A stretch of 64,000 nucleotides of DNA from Nemophila menziesii (taxonomy: Eukaryota > Streptophyta > Magnoliopsida > Boraginales > Hydrophyllaceae). A program made the position numbers and the translations under genes. The notes beneath the pieces are model-generated. The model saw only the letters and a list, made by a program, of their open reading frames with translations. It searched no databases and was not told where the DNA came from. The DNA lies in assembly GCA_029959085.1 (NCBI GenBank), contig JARWIR010000002.1:31076233-31140232 (forward strand). The letters are read 5' to 3'. Of the stretch, positions 37,018-48,741 are shown in pieces (positions within the stretch are counted from its first letter, which is position 1; each line of letters begins with the position of its first letter).

Positions 37018-38279
37018 CCAAGTTGTCACTTATTTTAATTTCTAAATATTATTGTACAGGATTCAGGTGTAGGGGTTCAAATGAAAGTAATGGTCCTCGA
37101 AGTTAGTGAGATTTGGACAGATGCAAAAGTGGATTTGGACTTAAGATGAAAAAGTTATGCTCGAAATACCAAAGTGATGCAGTGTTGTCTAGTATTTTGT
37201 AAAACAGATTTGGGGCCCTTTTATTAACTTAAGTGAGCCTATAAGGGCCTAATCCATTTTCTACAGCTATTTAAGCTTTTTTATATCATTATTTGAGACA
37301 CAACATTATTTTAAAAGAGAGTAGAGAGCTAAAATGCTTGGAGCAATGAGAAGAAGAGAAGAAGAAGAGCTTCTACCATTCTCCAACAATTCAGCACCGA
37401 ACTATTCCAACCATTAGCTTAATTTTAATTAGCTTTCTGTTCAGAATATTATGAAAACTTTTTTAGTTTTTAATTTCCTTAGTTTAAGTATAAGCTAAAT
37501 TTCCATTACTTGACAATCGCTGTTAAAGGGATGAACCCTAGTTTTTAATTTAAGTCTATTGAATTTGGGATATTTTTAATTTAAATAAAGTTGAGTTCTT
37601 TTCCATTGACTATGTCTTTATGATCATTAATTATTACTCTACTGGACATTTAGTAATATGACTGTGTACTTTAAGCTATTCGTTGCAAAACGATCATCCA
37701 GAAAGGGGGGGTTAAATATACACCTAGGACATAGTCATGTTGTGTTCATTAGTGAACCTGACAGTCTTTACTATCCACACGGTCCTTAGGTTTTACACAA
37801 CCAATCATTTGAAAGTATTGTAATGTCACTCTGAAGAGGTCATTAGTACCGTAGAATATCAGCATATCTACCCTAACGAGATTTAGGAAGATGTTAGAAC
37901 CCGAACTAGTGTAAAATTACGATTTTTCCCTTAAAAAATAACTTATATTGATGAAATTTGGTGATTCCCTAGCGAGACTCAAGTATACATCTCATCTATG
38001 TAACCTTCCTGGTTAAGTTTTAGATTAAGTAAGTCAGTCTATAACTTCAAGTAATTAATCACTTTTCATCTCTCGTATTGGTAACTAAACATTCAAAAAC
38101 TAAATAAACTGTCTTAGCAATTACTTTTACTTCTCCTTTAAACAATTATTCATAACCTGGTAATCCCTGTAGAGACGATATCCTAATTTACTTATATATT
38201 ACTTGGAACAACTTGTAAAATTGCGGTGAGTATATCCTCTTCTATTGTGTCGGTCTATATTACACTGTAGAAGCGACCA
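37018..38279 (+). repeat. 5' LTR of element F, U3 start missing
   Basis: Motifs shared with the other plus LTRs (CAATCGCTGTTAAAGGGATG, CTAGCGAGACTCAAGTATAC) run in the right order, ending AAGCGACCA next to the PBS. It starts abruptly against the minus LTR at 37017. Confidence 0.75.
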
Positions 38280-38285
38280 ATTATT

Positions 38286-38303
38286 TGGTGTCACTGCCGA
38301 GGA
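38286..38303 (+). promoter_or_regulatory. Degenerate primer-binding site of element F
   Basis: TGGTGTCACTGCCGAGGA, 6 bp after the LTR end; four or more changes from the tRNA-Asp complement. Confidence 0.65.
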
Positions 38304-38408
38304 TTACAATGTTAAGTATTTGTTTTGTTTCATTTAGTAGAAATAGTTGTTTCTACTTTTATGCCTGTCTTCATGTTTTTGTTTCTTTCAAACTTTTTGG
38401 GTTGGTGG

Positions 38409-40450
38409 ATGACCTTGGTTCCCGAGAAATTACTTCAAGAACACATAAAAAGAGAGAGGGAAAGACGCAAGCAAGAAGCTGAGATGGATTAGACAAATCT
38501 GATCAAACCTATTGTAGAAGACTCCATAAATCCTTAAGAGGGTCTACCTCAACAAGGTGCAAATGCTCAGCCCAACTGGGACAATAGCCATGATTCATTT
38601 AGGCTCCCAAACAACAACTGTTTCGATTACCAACATTAAATATCGGTTCTCTAGAGATTCAACCTACTAGATTCGAACCCGATGTGGGTATATTGATTGA
38701 ATTCCAAGACTTTGGTAATTTTTGTGGAGTGGCTGGTGAAGATGCAATTAGAGTCGTGCAAAAGTGCATACAAATATGTGATGCATACATCACTCAGGGT
38801 GTGACACGAGAACAGATGTATCTTACTATGTTTACATTTTTCCTAAGTGAAGCAACAAGCAAGTGTTCGGATCAACAACCACGAGACAAAATCACTACAT
38901 AGGATCAATTGCAAACATCTTTCTGTGATCGGTAATATCCGAGAAAAGTGAGGTTAAATGCACAACTAGACCTGACATCGTTCTGTCAAGAACAAGATGA
39001 GTTAGTGGGGGTATGTTGGACAAGCTTTCAATTGTGTTTAAGGCAAGTTCCAAATCATGCCTACACGGAAAGCTTAACAATTGTCCATGTTCTATAGAAG
39101 CCTTGATGGAAGTTCAAAAAAGGAGTTAAATATTATAAGTAGAGGAGGATTTGTATGGTTATTCTGCCCATGCAATAGCGATTATGGGTAGAATTGTGAA
39201 GAATAAGTAGGGATGGCAAACTACGAGAACACCAAGTCGAATTCCCAAAAGAGGTACGTTACAGTTAGATAGTGACACTGCCATAGATGCAAAACTCTCT
39301 ATAATTAAAGTTGAACTCAAGATTACATTCGAGCATCAAATGAAACAACTTACATTAGCTATCAAGGAAGGATTTCAAGGTAGAAAATCTGAGGTAAACA
39401 TTGCACAAGAATCTTATGGGTGGTCAAATTATGGAGTGAATGACCATGAGTGGTAAAGTTGTCAAAGAACCAGAGTCTGTGATGGTCGTGACAAACCGAG
39501 GTAATATAATTTGAATGGTCAAGGCTATGGTCAATATAATCAAAACAATATAGGTTTTTAATACTCAAATCCAAATGGGGCCGCAAATCTGAGTTATGTA
39601 TATTAGCCCTGACCCCGAGGAATTGATTACCAACCACGACCATAAAACTAATATTAAGGGGGACAAAACTATGGAAATCAAACACCAAAACACCCTGTAC
39701 AAGATTCTTATGCAGAAAATCTATATCAAAAAGCCTTGCCTGCTCGTCTTCAAGAAGGAGCAATGAGTGATATACACCAGACATTGCAAAAACTCTTGTC
39801 CATGGCATAAAAGAGTCAACAAGATAACAAAGCAAGAATGAACGAGCAATCAACTTCGTTCAAAATCCTCAAAAATCAAGTATCCCAAATGGCAAAACAA
39901 CTAAATCAGCTTCCACAAGGACAACTACCAAGTGACATTGAGAATCCAAGGCAGAAAGGAGACTGTAACGATGTTGAACTAAGGAGTTTGAAGCAACTAC
40001 CACCACCTTCTTTTCTGATCATGAAGGAAAAAGAGACAATTGTCAAGCCAAATAAGGTAAAGGATGTCGCTGAAAAAGAAGTGGAACCGGTTGTAGTGGA
40101 AGATGACGTTGATAAAACATTACAAAGGCAAAGGAAGAAACATGTAGTAGTGGAAGAAAACCACCATGTCCAACATTACCTTCAAGAGTTCAAAATAAGA
40201 ATAATGACAAATAGTTTAAGAAGTTTGTGGACATGGTTCGCAAGCTCAACATCAATGTACCATTTGTGGAAGCCATTCAAAGAATACCAAAGTATCTCAA
40301 ACTTATGAAGGATATGCTCTCAAACAAATGCAAATACATCGAGGGAGAGATGGTAAGTTTACGAGAGGAGTGCAATGTTATTTGTCAAAGTAAGTTTCTC
40401 CAAAATTGAAAGATCCTGGGAGTTTCAATATCCCCATTACATTGGTGAAG
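38409..40450 (+). pseudogene. gag and linker pseudogene of element F
   Basis: The ATG at 38409 opens a Glu/Arg-rich start (KRERERRKQEAEMD, then a stop). The capsid core follows: GILIEFQDFGNFCGVAGEDA, KCIQICDAYITQGVTREQM, and in broken frames LDLTSFCQEQDEL and FQLCLRQVPNH. A zinc-knuckle-like stretch is near 39430. A 156-codon frame (39838-40308) holds the Gln-rich C-terminus and linker, and KLNINVPFVEAIQRIPKYLK lies at 40240. The protease lead-in (KILGVSI...) is cut at 40450 by G. Confidence 0.8.
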
Positions 40451-40455
40451 AATGG

Positions 40456-42046
40456 TGATGGGGGTAATAGTGTGATATATAAACAGATAAATAAGATAAT
40501 AATAAAGGACACACACCCTTAACTACGATGAGAAACTCACTACAAGTATTACAGATTGTTTGCAAGATTAGTTAGTAAGTAAAGTCTGTTCAGAAGGATT
40601 TGATCTGTTATATCTACTTGTGTATATAGAGACGTGTAGGAGAATTTACGTGTTAAATAAAAAGTTACTAATAGAAATAATATTTATTTTATTTTCAGAT
40701 GTAATAGATAATAATGCAAATAAATAATTACTAAAAGAATGGAGATGAGAGATATATCTTAGGATTACTAGTATGCACTTATCCTTCTAAAATAAACATT
40801 CTAATTATGAGGGTGAATTGAGCTCTTTTTGTGTAAATAGTCAGGATTCTATATTCCTCTTAACCCCCTTCCGGGTGGACATAGGTGACAACCTAACAAT
40901 TACCAAGGGATTTGGGTAAGGGGACCTTTCAAAATGATCGCTGGTTATTCTCAAACCCTGGTGAATATCTAGTTAGGCAAGCACGTCAGGATCACTACTG
41001 CACACTAGACGTTTATGTGGTGTTTCAATAGTTGAACACCCCTTCCAGGTGACCATCCAACTACTAAAGAGGTAACCCTATACATGCGCATGCGCAAGAA
41101 CTACAATCGTTAAGTCAATACACATAAAGCAGATATATAAAGTAATTAAGTAGCTCAATAAATTTAAAGGTTAATCCCAAATAGCATAAAAATAAATAAT
41201 TAGAAATCAAAGATTATACATATGCAAATTCAAGTTATTGGAAAATTTGTTAATATCTAAAGATATAGAAATAAAACTAATGAATAAATATATTAGAAAC
41301 GAAGGTAAGCTAAACAATCTAATACAATTTACCCTAATGATAGAGGGATATGATGGAAAGAGGAGTTTGTGACTCTCCAACTTCTTGTCTTCCTCTCTAG
41401 GTCTTCTTGCTTCTCTGAATGATAAAACTTGATACTAAGGACTAATATTCAAGAAAGGACAATATTTATAGAGGTAAATAGATGTATTTATAAGTGTTAG
41501 GTTGAAATCTTGGAGTGGAAGTTAAGTTATTGTAGTCCATTCCTTTTCAAATTCGTTTCCTAAAATATAGGACAAGATAAATAGTGCAAATTGATTTGGT
41601 CATATTCTTTTTGTTACTTGGCCAAATTCAGTGTACCATCTATCAAAATAACCGCAATTCAAATATCAGTCTGACCTTAAAAAGGCTCCTTCAAATTTGT
41701 AATAGATTTTGTGTAGTCTTCAAAATCATTATAGCTTTAAGAGATTTATTTGGTATCTTTTCATTTCCTGACTCAACTTTGTTTCCTTTTAACTGTAGAT
41801 TTCATCTTGTATCTTCTTTACTTAACTCCTTGACATTGATTTACTATCTAATTATTTCCTTTTACCTAAGAGCTTCAAATTAACATACAATTTATACCAA
41901 ATATGCTCTAAAAGTAATAAATCTCTAAATTAAGGCATGCGTTAAGAATTTATCAAATAATGGGAAAAGTCCCTTAACAATTAACATAATTCACCTAAAA
42001 TAATGTCTCGTGAGTGGATTAATTCATCACAAATATAGAGACATTA
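40456..42046 (-). repeat. 3' LTR of element G
   Basis: From TGATGGGGGTAA (40456) to ATAGAGACATTA (42046), 1591 bp; matches 59403-60967. Confidence 0.9.
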
Positions 42047-42082
42047 AGACCCTCAACTCAAAGTTGTATCATCCCGATACAA
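42047..42082 (-). promoter_or_regulatory. Polypurine tract and hairpin, element G
   Basis: On the minus strand CTTTGAGTTGAGGGTCT leads into the LTR. The hairpin at 42064-42082 has perfect 7-bp arms TTGTATC/GATACAA and loop ATCCC. Confidence 0.7.
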
Positions 42083-43900
42083 TTAAAAATAAGAACATAG
42101 GAAAGTCTCTACAATACACCCAAGTCAATTTGGCACAAATAGAAAGAAGATAGAAAAATATGAATAATAATCTCAAAGAAACTAATTAGCAAGTTTCATG
42201 TAGTTATTAAATTATCTTATACACTTATCATCGAAACAATCAACACTACTCAGTTTCGGGATTATATTAGCTTTGCAATGTAAGAAGGAGAGGTCTTTCA
42301 CTTAGTTCGTCAATATAGGCTATAGATTGTTCATTGATCCTAAAAAAGTCTCCAAGGATTCATCTAATTACTCTTTAGTGGTTCAATTGCTCCTAAATCA
42401 AATAGTCAAGAATCATAAGGTCTTTTAAGGTTGTAATGTTGGCTTAGGGACGGTAATGATCGTATATTTGAATAATTTAGAGTGAGCTTTTGGCTCTCTC
42501 CTCACTAACCATTAACGAAGCTCCCTAGAGCTTGAGTTACTTTCATAAAATGTTCTCGCTCAACCCACTAATTCGATGCACTAATTAGCATCCCCAATAA
42601 CCCAATGTAGAGCATTAAGATGATTACATAAGAAATTCCACTTTCCCTGTCCAAATCTTTTCATATTAAATATTTTCTTTTGTAATATAGCTATACTCCC
42701 TTTTTGATGTGAGATTTCATGCTACTTCTTTTTCATATTTCTTTTCTTCCTTTTTTTTATTTTACCCTGGCAAAGGATTACAATATAGAATAGTGAATCA
42801 TCAATAATAAAAGAACAAATACATAAGTTCTAAAAATATCCAACCCAAGAATGTTTCCCATGATGTGAACCCACCACCCCCAAACTCGATCTCAAAAAGT
42901 ACTTTCTAAGCATCGCGATTCGAGTGCATGTCATATGGAGAAGTCCTAAAATTTAAGGTGTGTGGCTTATAACGTGGCTAATAAAAAGGCTTTAGAAATG
43001 CTAGAAGGGGCTGAGACAGATATAAATATAATAAATGAACAGCAAGCTAAAAGGCAACAAAGGCTTATCAAAGAACCGCCTTACTCACTTTCTAAACTAT
43101 GCACTTGCGTTACTTTCTCAACTCTAGCACATTCACTAAATGGGTATTCAACTAGCTCGGATCTCACGGCCTACACATCTCTCAAGGCACCCTATGATAA
43201 AAAATACTCTTACGTCATTGCTCACTAATATTTTCTTTATTATTAATGTGTGTTTTCATGTTCATACTCAAAGCTTACAAATAACCAACTCATAAACATA
43301 CTACCTACTATCATTAACTCAGTAAATTTATGCTTTCAAGCTATTAAACACATCTACATCTAACTCCATCTATCAAAAAATTTAATCTATTAAAGAAATA
43401 AAACACATAAAATGGATATGACGGACAACGAATCCCCACACGTTTCCCCACAACTCGAAAAAGACTCTATATAAAACAAAATTGAAACATATATTGCAAG
43501 TACAGAAAGATGGTAGGGAAGAACGAAAACATACTCTTCGAGGCTATTGCCTCGCATGATCAATACCCAAGATAGGGTGCAGTGCTTTTCTTGTATGTGA
43601 ACTTCTAGTATCACCAACTTTGCATTCCCTTATCTCCTCTTGTGATTTATCCCAGTCAATCATACAACTCTAAAAATCTATTATCCTTACCTTCTCAAAT
43701 TTCTTTCTTTCTTTATCTCAATACCTTGCTTTTATTTTTCTTCATCTCCCTCGCACTAGATTGTGTCTTTGTTATTTTCGTCATCTCAATTGACCCCCAA
43801 CTCAAAGGTTTAAACACTCTTGATCTATCTTTTGATTATAGGTAATATAAAGTGTTATTTGGGTTAGGAAAGGTGTAAGGATGATGATTCTCTATGTGGG
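42083..43900 (-). other. 3' spacer of element G, first part
   Basis: Non-coding, aligned with 20583-22600 of D. It holds a hairpin CGAGGC-TATT-GCCTCG at 43539-43554 and polypurine-tract-like motifs near 42875 and 43795. It is cut by H at GTGGG (43896-43900) and continues at 55983. Confidence 0.65.
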
Positions 43901-45461
43901 TGGTGTCTCCTAGTGTGTGATAAAATCACCACCCTTAAAGAGTGGGTCACTAACCGCAAGTGTACAAGTTGTTCTAAGTAATATGTAAATAATATCAATT
44001 TCGTTCTCAGGGACGGATTGTAATGAATACGGTGTTTATAAAAAAGTAGTAAAAATTGTGAAACAGAAAAGTAAATGCTAGAGATTTTTGTTTGGTTTCG
44101 AATTCTAAACTATGAAAAACAATTAAATAAATTACTAAAGATTAACAGTAAGTAAATATATTATAAGCTAAAGAGTGTAGACGCTAAGATGAAAAATGTA
44201 CTTGAGTCTCGCAAGGGATCTAGCTAAGTTCATACAACTAACGTCTCCGTTTAAGGGCTAAGCTGGTATTTATGTACTAGTCGGGACTCTAAGATCTCCT
44301 ATCCCCCTATAGGGTGGACCTAGGAGATATCCTAAAATACTATAAACCCCTCCCGGGTGATTATATCTACTCTCAGATGTGAAGCTTCTTACCTCATTGG
44401 CTATATGTGATTAGTCAAGCCTGTCGGTTAATAACGGACATCACGCGTCTATTACCTACGTCTGTAATCAACCCCCCCTCCCCCCATCGGATGATCACTC
44501 ACCACTAAGTGAATAGCCTAATTACTCAAATGTAATTCTAATTGATCAGAAAAGAAATAGTAAACAAGCACACAGTAATAGCTAGCACAAAATACCCAAC
44601 TTAAATTAAATAATAAAATCCCAAATTCGGAAAAACAGTAATTTCATAAATTAAGGCTTAACCCATTATTGCGATTCTCAAGTACTAAGAAATTTAACTC
44701 ATAGTAAAAGTAAATACTGAAAATAAAATAAAAGTATTCATTATCCTAAATTATAGAAATAAAATTAAGGACCTAATTGAGGCGTTGGATTGAACTGTTG
44801 AGGGAAGAATAGGAATTCTCCAGCTCTTTCTCTCTCTTCCTTCTTTTGCTCTGAATCTAACTTTGAAAATAATGAAGCAATTGAAAAATATGGTCTAAAA
44901 AGGCTATTTATACTCACGAAATAGGATTGGGTTTTTTAATTAATAATATTAAGTCAAATGATAAAAAGCCCAAGTCCAAATTAGTGAATCCCGTAACTGT
45001 TGTACATCGTTTAGTAAAGCAGCCGTAACTTTTGCGTCTTACGTACAAATCATCTGATTCCAGTCCTCAATTCATGCTAATTCAGAGGCACAACTTTATC
45101 CTTTGAATCTCCAGACCAAATTAGTGCTGATGTGGCTCAACATCAGCAATTAGTAATAGCTATCCAGATTCTCATATCTTTTCGTCAACTCTTTGGGTGA
45201 TACTTTCTTTTTTTTGACCTCTCCGCTTGATCTTTGGGTCAACTCCTTATAATGGTGATACATAGAATCCATGTATGTAAAAGCCTTATACTAAAAACAA
45301 ACAAATTAATGCACAAAAGCTCTAAAAATGCAATGACATGATTCGAAAGGGAGAAAGTGCAATCTATTAAAATAAGCATAAAAGTCTATCAAATAAGTCT
45401 AATTTATACATAAAATGATGTCTCCTAAGGGTATATGTTTATCACAAAACGAGATACATCA
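43901..45461 (-). repeat. 3' LTR of element H
   Basis: TGGTGTCTCC (43901) to GAGATACATCA (45461), 1561 bp; matches 54447-55982 closely. Confidence 0.92.
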
Positions 45462-45497
45462 AGACCACAAACTCAGACCTTTGTCATCCCGACAAAG
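45462..45497 (-). promoter_or_regulatory. Polypurine tract and hairpin, element H
   Basis: On the minus strand GGTCTGAGTTTGTGGTCT leads into the LTR. The hairpin at 45479-45497 has perfect arms CTTTGTC/GACAAAG and loop ATCCC. Confidence 0.7.
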
Positions 45498-45547
45498 TAA
45501 AACAAAACATAGGTCTTACTTGAAATGCAGAATTGCAGAGTCTAGTG

Positions 45548-46110
45548 TAGGGCTGCAAACGAGCCGAGCCGAGCCGAGCCGAATACTAGATGTACAGGCT
45601 TGGTTTGTTAATTTCTCGAGCCGAGCCGAGCCGAGCTCAAATTTAGACGAGCCGGGCTCAAATTTAAACGAGTCGAGCCCGAGCTTCCAATCATCCAAAT
45701 CATAAATGTTAAAACTTGTTTGGTTAACTTATTGAATAATCTTTTTTAAAGTCGAGCACGAGTTGCTCATGAACAATTTGTTTTTTATGGTTGAAATGGG
45801 ACTTTCATGAGTGTGTGGTATGAAAATATGAAACATAACACTAATGAAAAAATAAATGACTAAAGAAATTAAAAATATCCAATTAGATATTGAAGGTTAA
45901 TAATATATTTATAAGTAAATAATTTATTTTTATTTATACTTCATAATTTTAAACGAGCTCACGAGCCGAGCTCGAGCAGTCTCGTTTACGTATCGAGCTT
46001 AAAATGGAGCTTGAGCTTGAGCTTGTTTACATTCGAGCCGATCTCGAACGAGCTTTTCTCCGAGCCGAGCTCGAGCTGCTCGCGAGCGGCTTGGTTCATT
46101 TACAGCCCTA
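45548..46110. mobile_element. hAT-type MITE (563 bp)
   Basis: Ends TAGGGCTGCAAACGAGCC and its near-complement GGTTCATTTACAGCCCTA, flanked by a perfect 8-bp duplication GTCTAGTG (45540-45547, 46111-46118). The duplication length and TAGGGCTG ends fit non-autonomous hAT elements of plants. GAGCC/GAGCT repeats fill both subterminal parts and the centre is AT-rich. No coding sequence. Confidence 0.9.
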
Positions 46111-46780
46111 GTCTAGTGAATGATACCCAAAGCACAACTTAAAATAATTCTCATATAGGTTGACCTAAGAATTAGTATACACATACACCTATCATGCAAA
46201 ATCAAACACAAATAAGATCAATCCAAAATTAATTTCACAATACTAGAAGATTACAATTACTACTTACCATAATATTAATCACGGCTTGAAAAGCTAAGAA
46301 TTTCAAATGCCTATCAAAGAACTGCCAATATCATATTCCTAGTTACATAGCTTGCATCTAGTTCATAATTAAGTGGGTTCTCTACTCATTTAGACCTCAC
46401 GTTCTACAAACCACTCATTTTCCTTAAGTACAAACTTACTTCTTTGGCATTGTTCATTAATTTTTCCTATCAATTATCTAATGTTTACATGCATTCAAAG
46501 TGTGTTTTTCATTAATTTCTAGGGTCTAATATATTCTATCATAAATTTAATTAAAAGCATGGTTAATGAGGAAATTTAAAATACTCTACCAATCAAATTC
46601 GTTCCTCAACTAATTTTATTGAAAGCAATAAAAACAACTAACACATAAATTGGGATGAGGCAACGAACCCCACCCCAAACTCAAAAATGATTCGTGGCCC
46701 CATGACTTGAAAAGACTCAATAAATAAAATAACTAATAGACACTACTAAATGAGAAAAAGGGATAAGGAAACATATCTCA

Positions 46781-46797
46781 ATCAGCACTAGGCTGAT
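46781..46797 (-). other. CTAGT-loop hairpin in the spacer of element H
   Basis: On the minus strand ATCAGC-CTAGT-GCTGAT. The counterpart in E (31232-31248) has ATCGGC/GCCGAT with the same loop and a similar downstream context (TTTCCTT..CCCTTTT). Confidence 0.65.
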
Positions 46798-46799
46798 CA

Positions 46800-47400
46800 T
46801 GTGTAGTCCCAGGTTACGTGTTCTTCTTAAGCATTGTGTAGGTGGCATATTGCGAATTACTCACCCTCTCTAGAATATTCTCTATGAACACCAACTCTCG
46901 TGTTACCTTACCCAAAGCTGTTATCACCTCATCATGTTTCTCCTCTAATTTCCTCATACGTTCTTCCAACACATTTTCTTCAACAGTTTTTCTCTTTCAT
47001 GTTGGAGGTCTAGCACCTCTCTCTTCCCCAAAAGGCTTGTCTAGCTCTATACCCAATTTCGCAGCTCCTTCATGGACATTTGCTATCGATTGTTCTTTCA
47101 TCTCTTCCCCTTTTTCTGTGGGCTCGTCCTCTTCATTCTTGCGTGGTATATTTGCTACTAAACAAATTGTGGTTATAGTGCATGGGAACTCGAGGTTTTG
47201 TTGAAGAATGGGGGCTTTTGCAAATTCCATTATAATATTAAAGATACCGCGAGCAACATCAATTTCTTTCTCCTCGAGAATACCTTTTATAAGAATAAAT
47301 TTCTCTTTCGTTAACTCTGAAATATGGTTGTTTCCAAAGAATGTGGGAATTATTAAACAGAACCATACCTTAGCTCATTGGCATCTAGTTCATAGAATTT
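46800..47400 (-). pseudogene. Possible extra open frame downstream of pol, element H
   Basis: The minus strand reads NHISELTKEKFILIKGILEE near 47340-47270, then MEFAKAPILQQNLEFPCTIT (47230 on), an acidic stretch EEDEPTEKGEE, and after one stop a charged coiled-coil-like end (ERMRKLEEKHDEVITALGKV). Some plant Athila elements carry a third frame here, once likened to env. I see no signal peptide or membrane segment, so an env-like role is not supported. The product is unknown; one stop and at least one frameshift were noticed. Confidence 0.4.
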
Positions 47401-47878
47401 ATCTTTGTCTGGAGTAGCCCCCATACAATTTCTAGTTCTGGGATTACTTCTTGTCTTACAATTGTAGCACAAGGAATCGGTTCTATTTGTTATCACAACG
47501 CACCCCAAACTCAAAACTTCAAAAATTCAAAAAGTAAAGAAGTTCTGAACTTTGATGTTTTTAGAATAGATAAGAAAGATTAAGGTGAGTTATGAGATGG
47601 ATAAATGATTATTTTGAGGGTTTGGAAAGGTTTAAGGACTCAAATAATAGTTTTGATGAAGGAAAATTTTTGGATAAAAGTTAAAATATAATGGTGTTTT
47701 GGAAGGATTTAGGAGTTCATTGTGTGTTTTTGTGGTGTTTAGGAAGCAGATGTGATGATATTGTGGTGTTTTGATGATGATTTTCTGGTTTATATAGAGT
47801 TTGGGGACGGAATAATGGTGTTTCTTGTGGGAAAAGGAAAAAGAGGGAGGTTAAAACCCTTAAGGTTTCACATGTACG

Positions 47879-48530
47879 ACTTACAGGTGCCCGGTTGTGG
47901 ATGACGGGCGCCCGGTTGGTGTCGCTTATTCGCACAAAAGAATTTTTCTTTTTTTTCATTCGCAACAAAGGGTTGCGTGTAAGCTTCGCCAAGACAGTAA
48001 CCCGCCCTTGTTGACCGGGTTCCCGGTCAGTGACAATCGGGTTCCCGATTATCTTCTGTTCAACTTTCCACTTTTTCGCACCAAAACCTTGCGTATAAGA
48101 GCCTCGAAGTCAGTATGGTGGACTTGTTACAGCATCTTGACCGGGTTCCCGATCAACGACAACTGGATTCCGGATCGTCTTCTGTTGGACTCGTCCAACT
48201 TTGACATCAAAATGCTGCATGTAAGAAGCCATCATCCAGTAAGTTGGGAGTGTCACAGCGTGTTGACCGGTTTCCCGGTCAGTGACAACCGGGTTCCCGG
48301 TTGTGGTCTGTTCTTCCTTCCCACTTTTCGCACCAAAATGGTGCGTCTAGAGGTCTCAAAGTCAGTGAGTTGGGAATGCTACAGCGCCGAGACTAGGTTC
48401 CTGATTGTGGTCGACGAGCGCGAATCCCAAAGTCATTGACGCACCTAATTTCTGCGTTTGATGTAGCTGGTCAACAGACGATGACCGGGTTCCTGGTCAG
48501 CGACAACCGGAATCCCGGTTGTCTTTGTTT
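47879..48530 (-). repeat. About 126-bp tandem repeats with paired palindromes, element H
   Basis: Roughly five and a half units; equivalent points at about 47885, 48011, 48137, 48263 and 48389 are 126 bp apart, and the last unit (48481) follows after 92 bp. Most units hold two inverted repeats such as GACCGGGTTCCCGGTC and AATCGGGTTCCCGATT about 20 bp apart. Arms vary between units while pairing is mostly kept. Confidence 0.85.
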
Positions 48531-48700
48531 TCTCAGCCAAAAAAATTCGCACCACTCACTCAAGGCTTTACACCTCTAATCATAAAACATAACAACCTTT
48601 CTCATTTCTTAAAAATTAAACACAAATAAACAACACTTACTCTAATTCACACTAAGAGTTTAAAATAAATGAAAACAATAAACTAATATACAATTTAGTT

Positions 48701-48741
48701 GGTTTTTGTTTAACGTCGTTAGGCTCGATGGGTAACCTCTC
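48701..48741 (-). other. Conserved block after coding end, element H
   Basis: The minus strand reads GAGAGGTTACCCATCGAG ... GACGTTAAACAAAAACC, at the place matching the blocks of the other elements. Confidence 0.6.

Noticed and set aside
39362..39853. 163-codon frame on the minus strand
   Set aside because: Antisense to gag of element F, with no recognised domain.
46997..47230. Env-like glycoprotein gene in element H
   Set aside because: No signal peptide, membrane segment or cleavage site is visible; reported only as a possible extra frame.
47897..48439. 180-codon frame on the plus strand
   Set aside because: It runs antisense to element H through the 126-bp tandem array; its repeats explain the lack of stops. 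No known domain.
47879..48530. CRISPR-like array
   Set aside because: Repeats of about 126 bp with diverging units and no unique spacers, within a plant retrotransposon.
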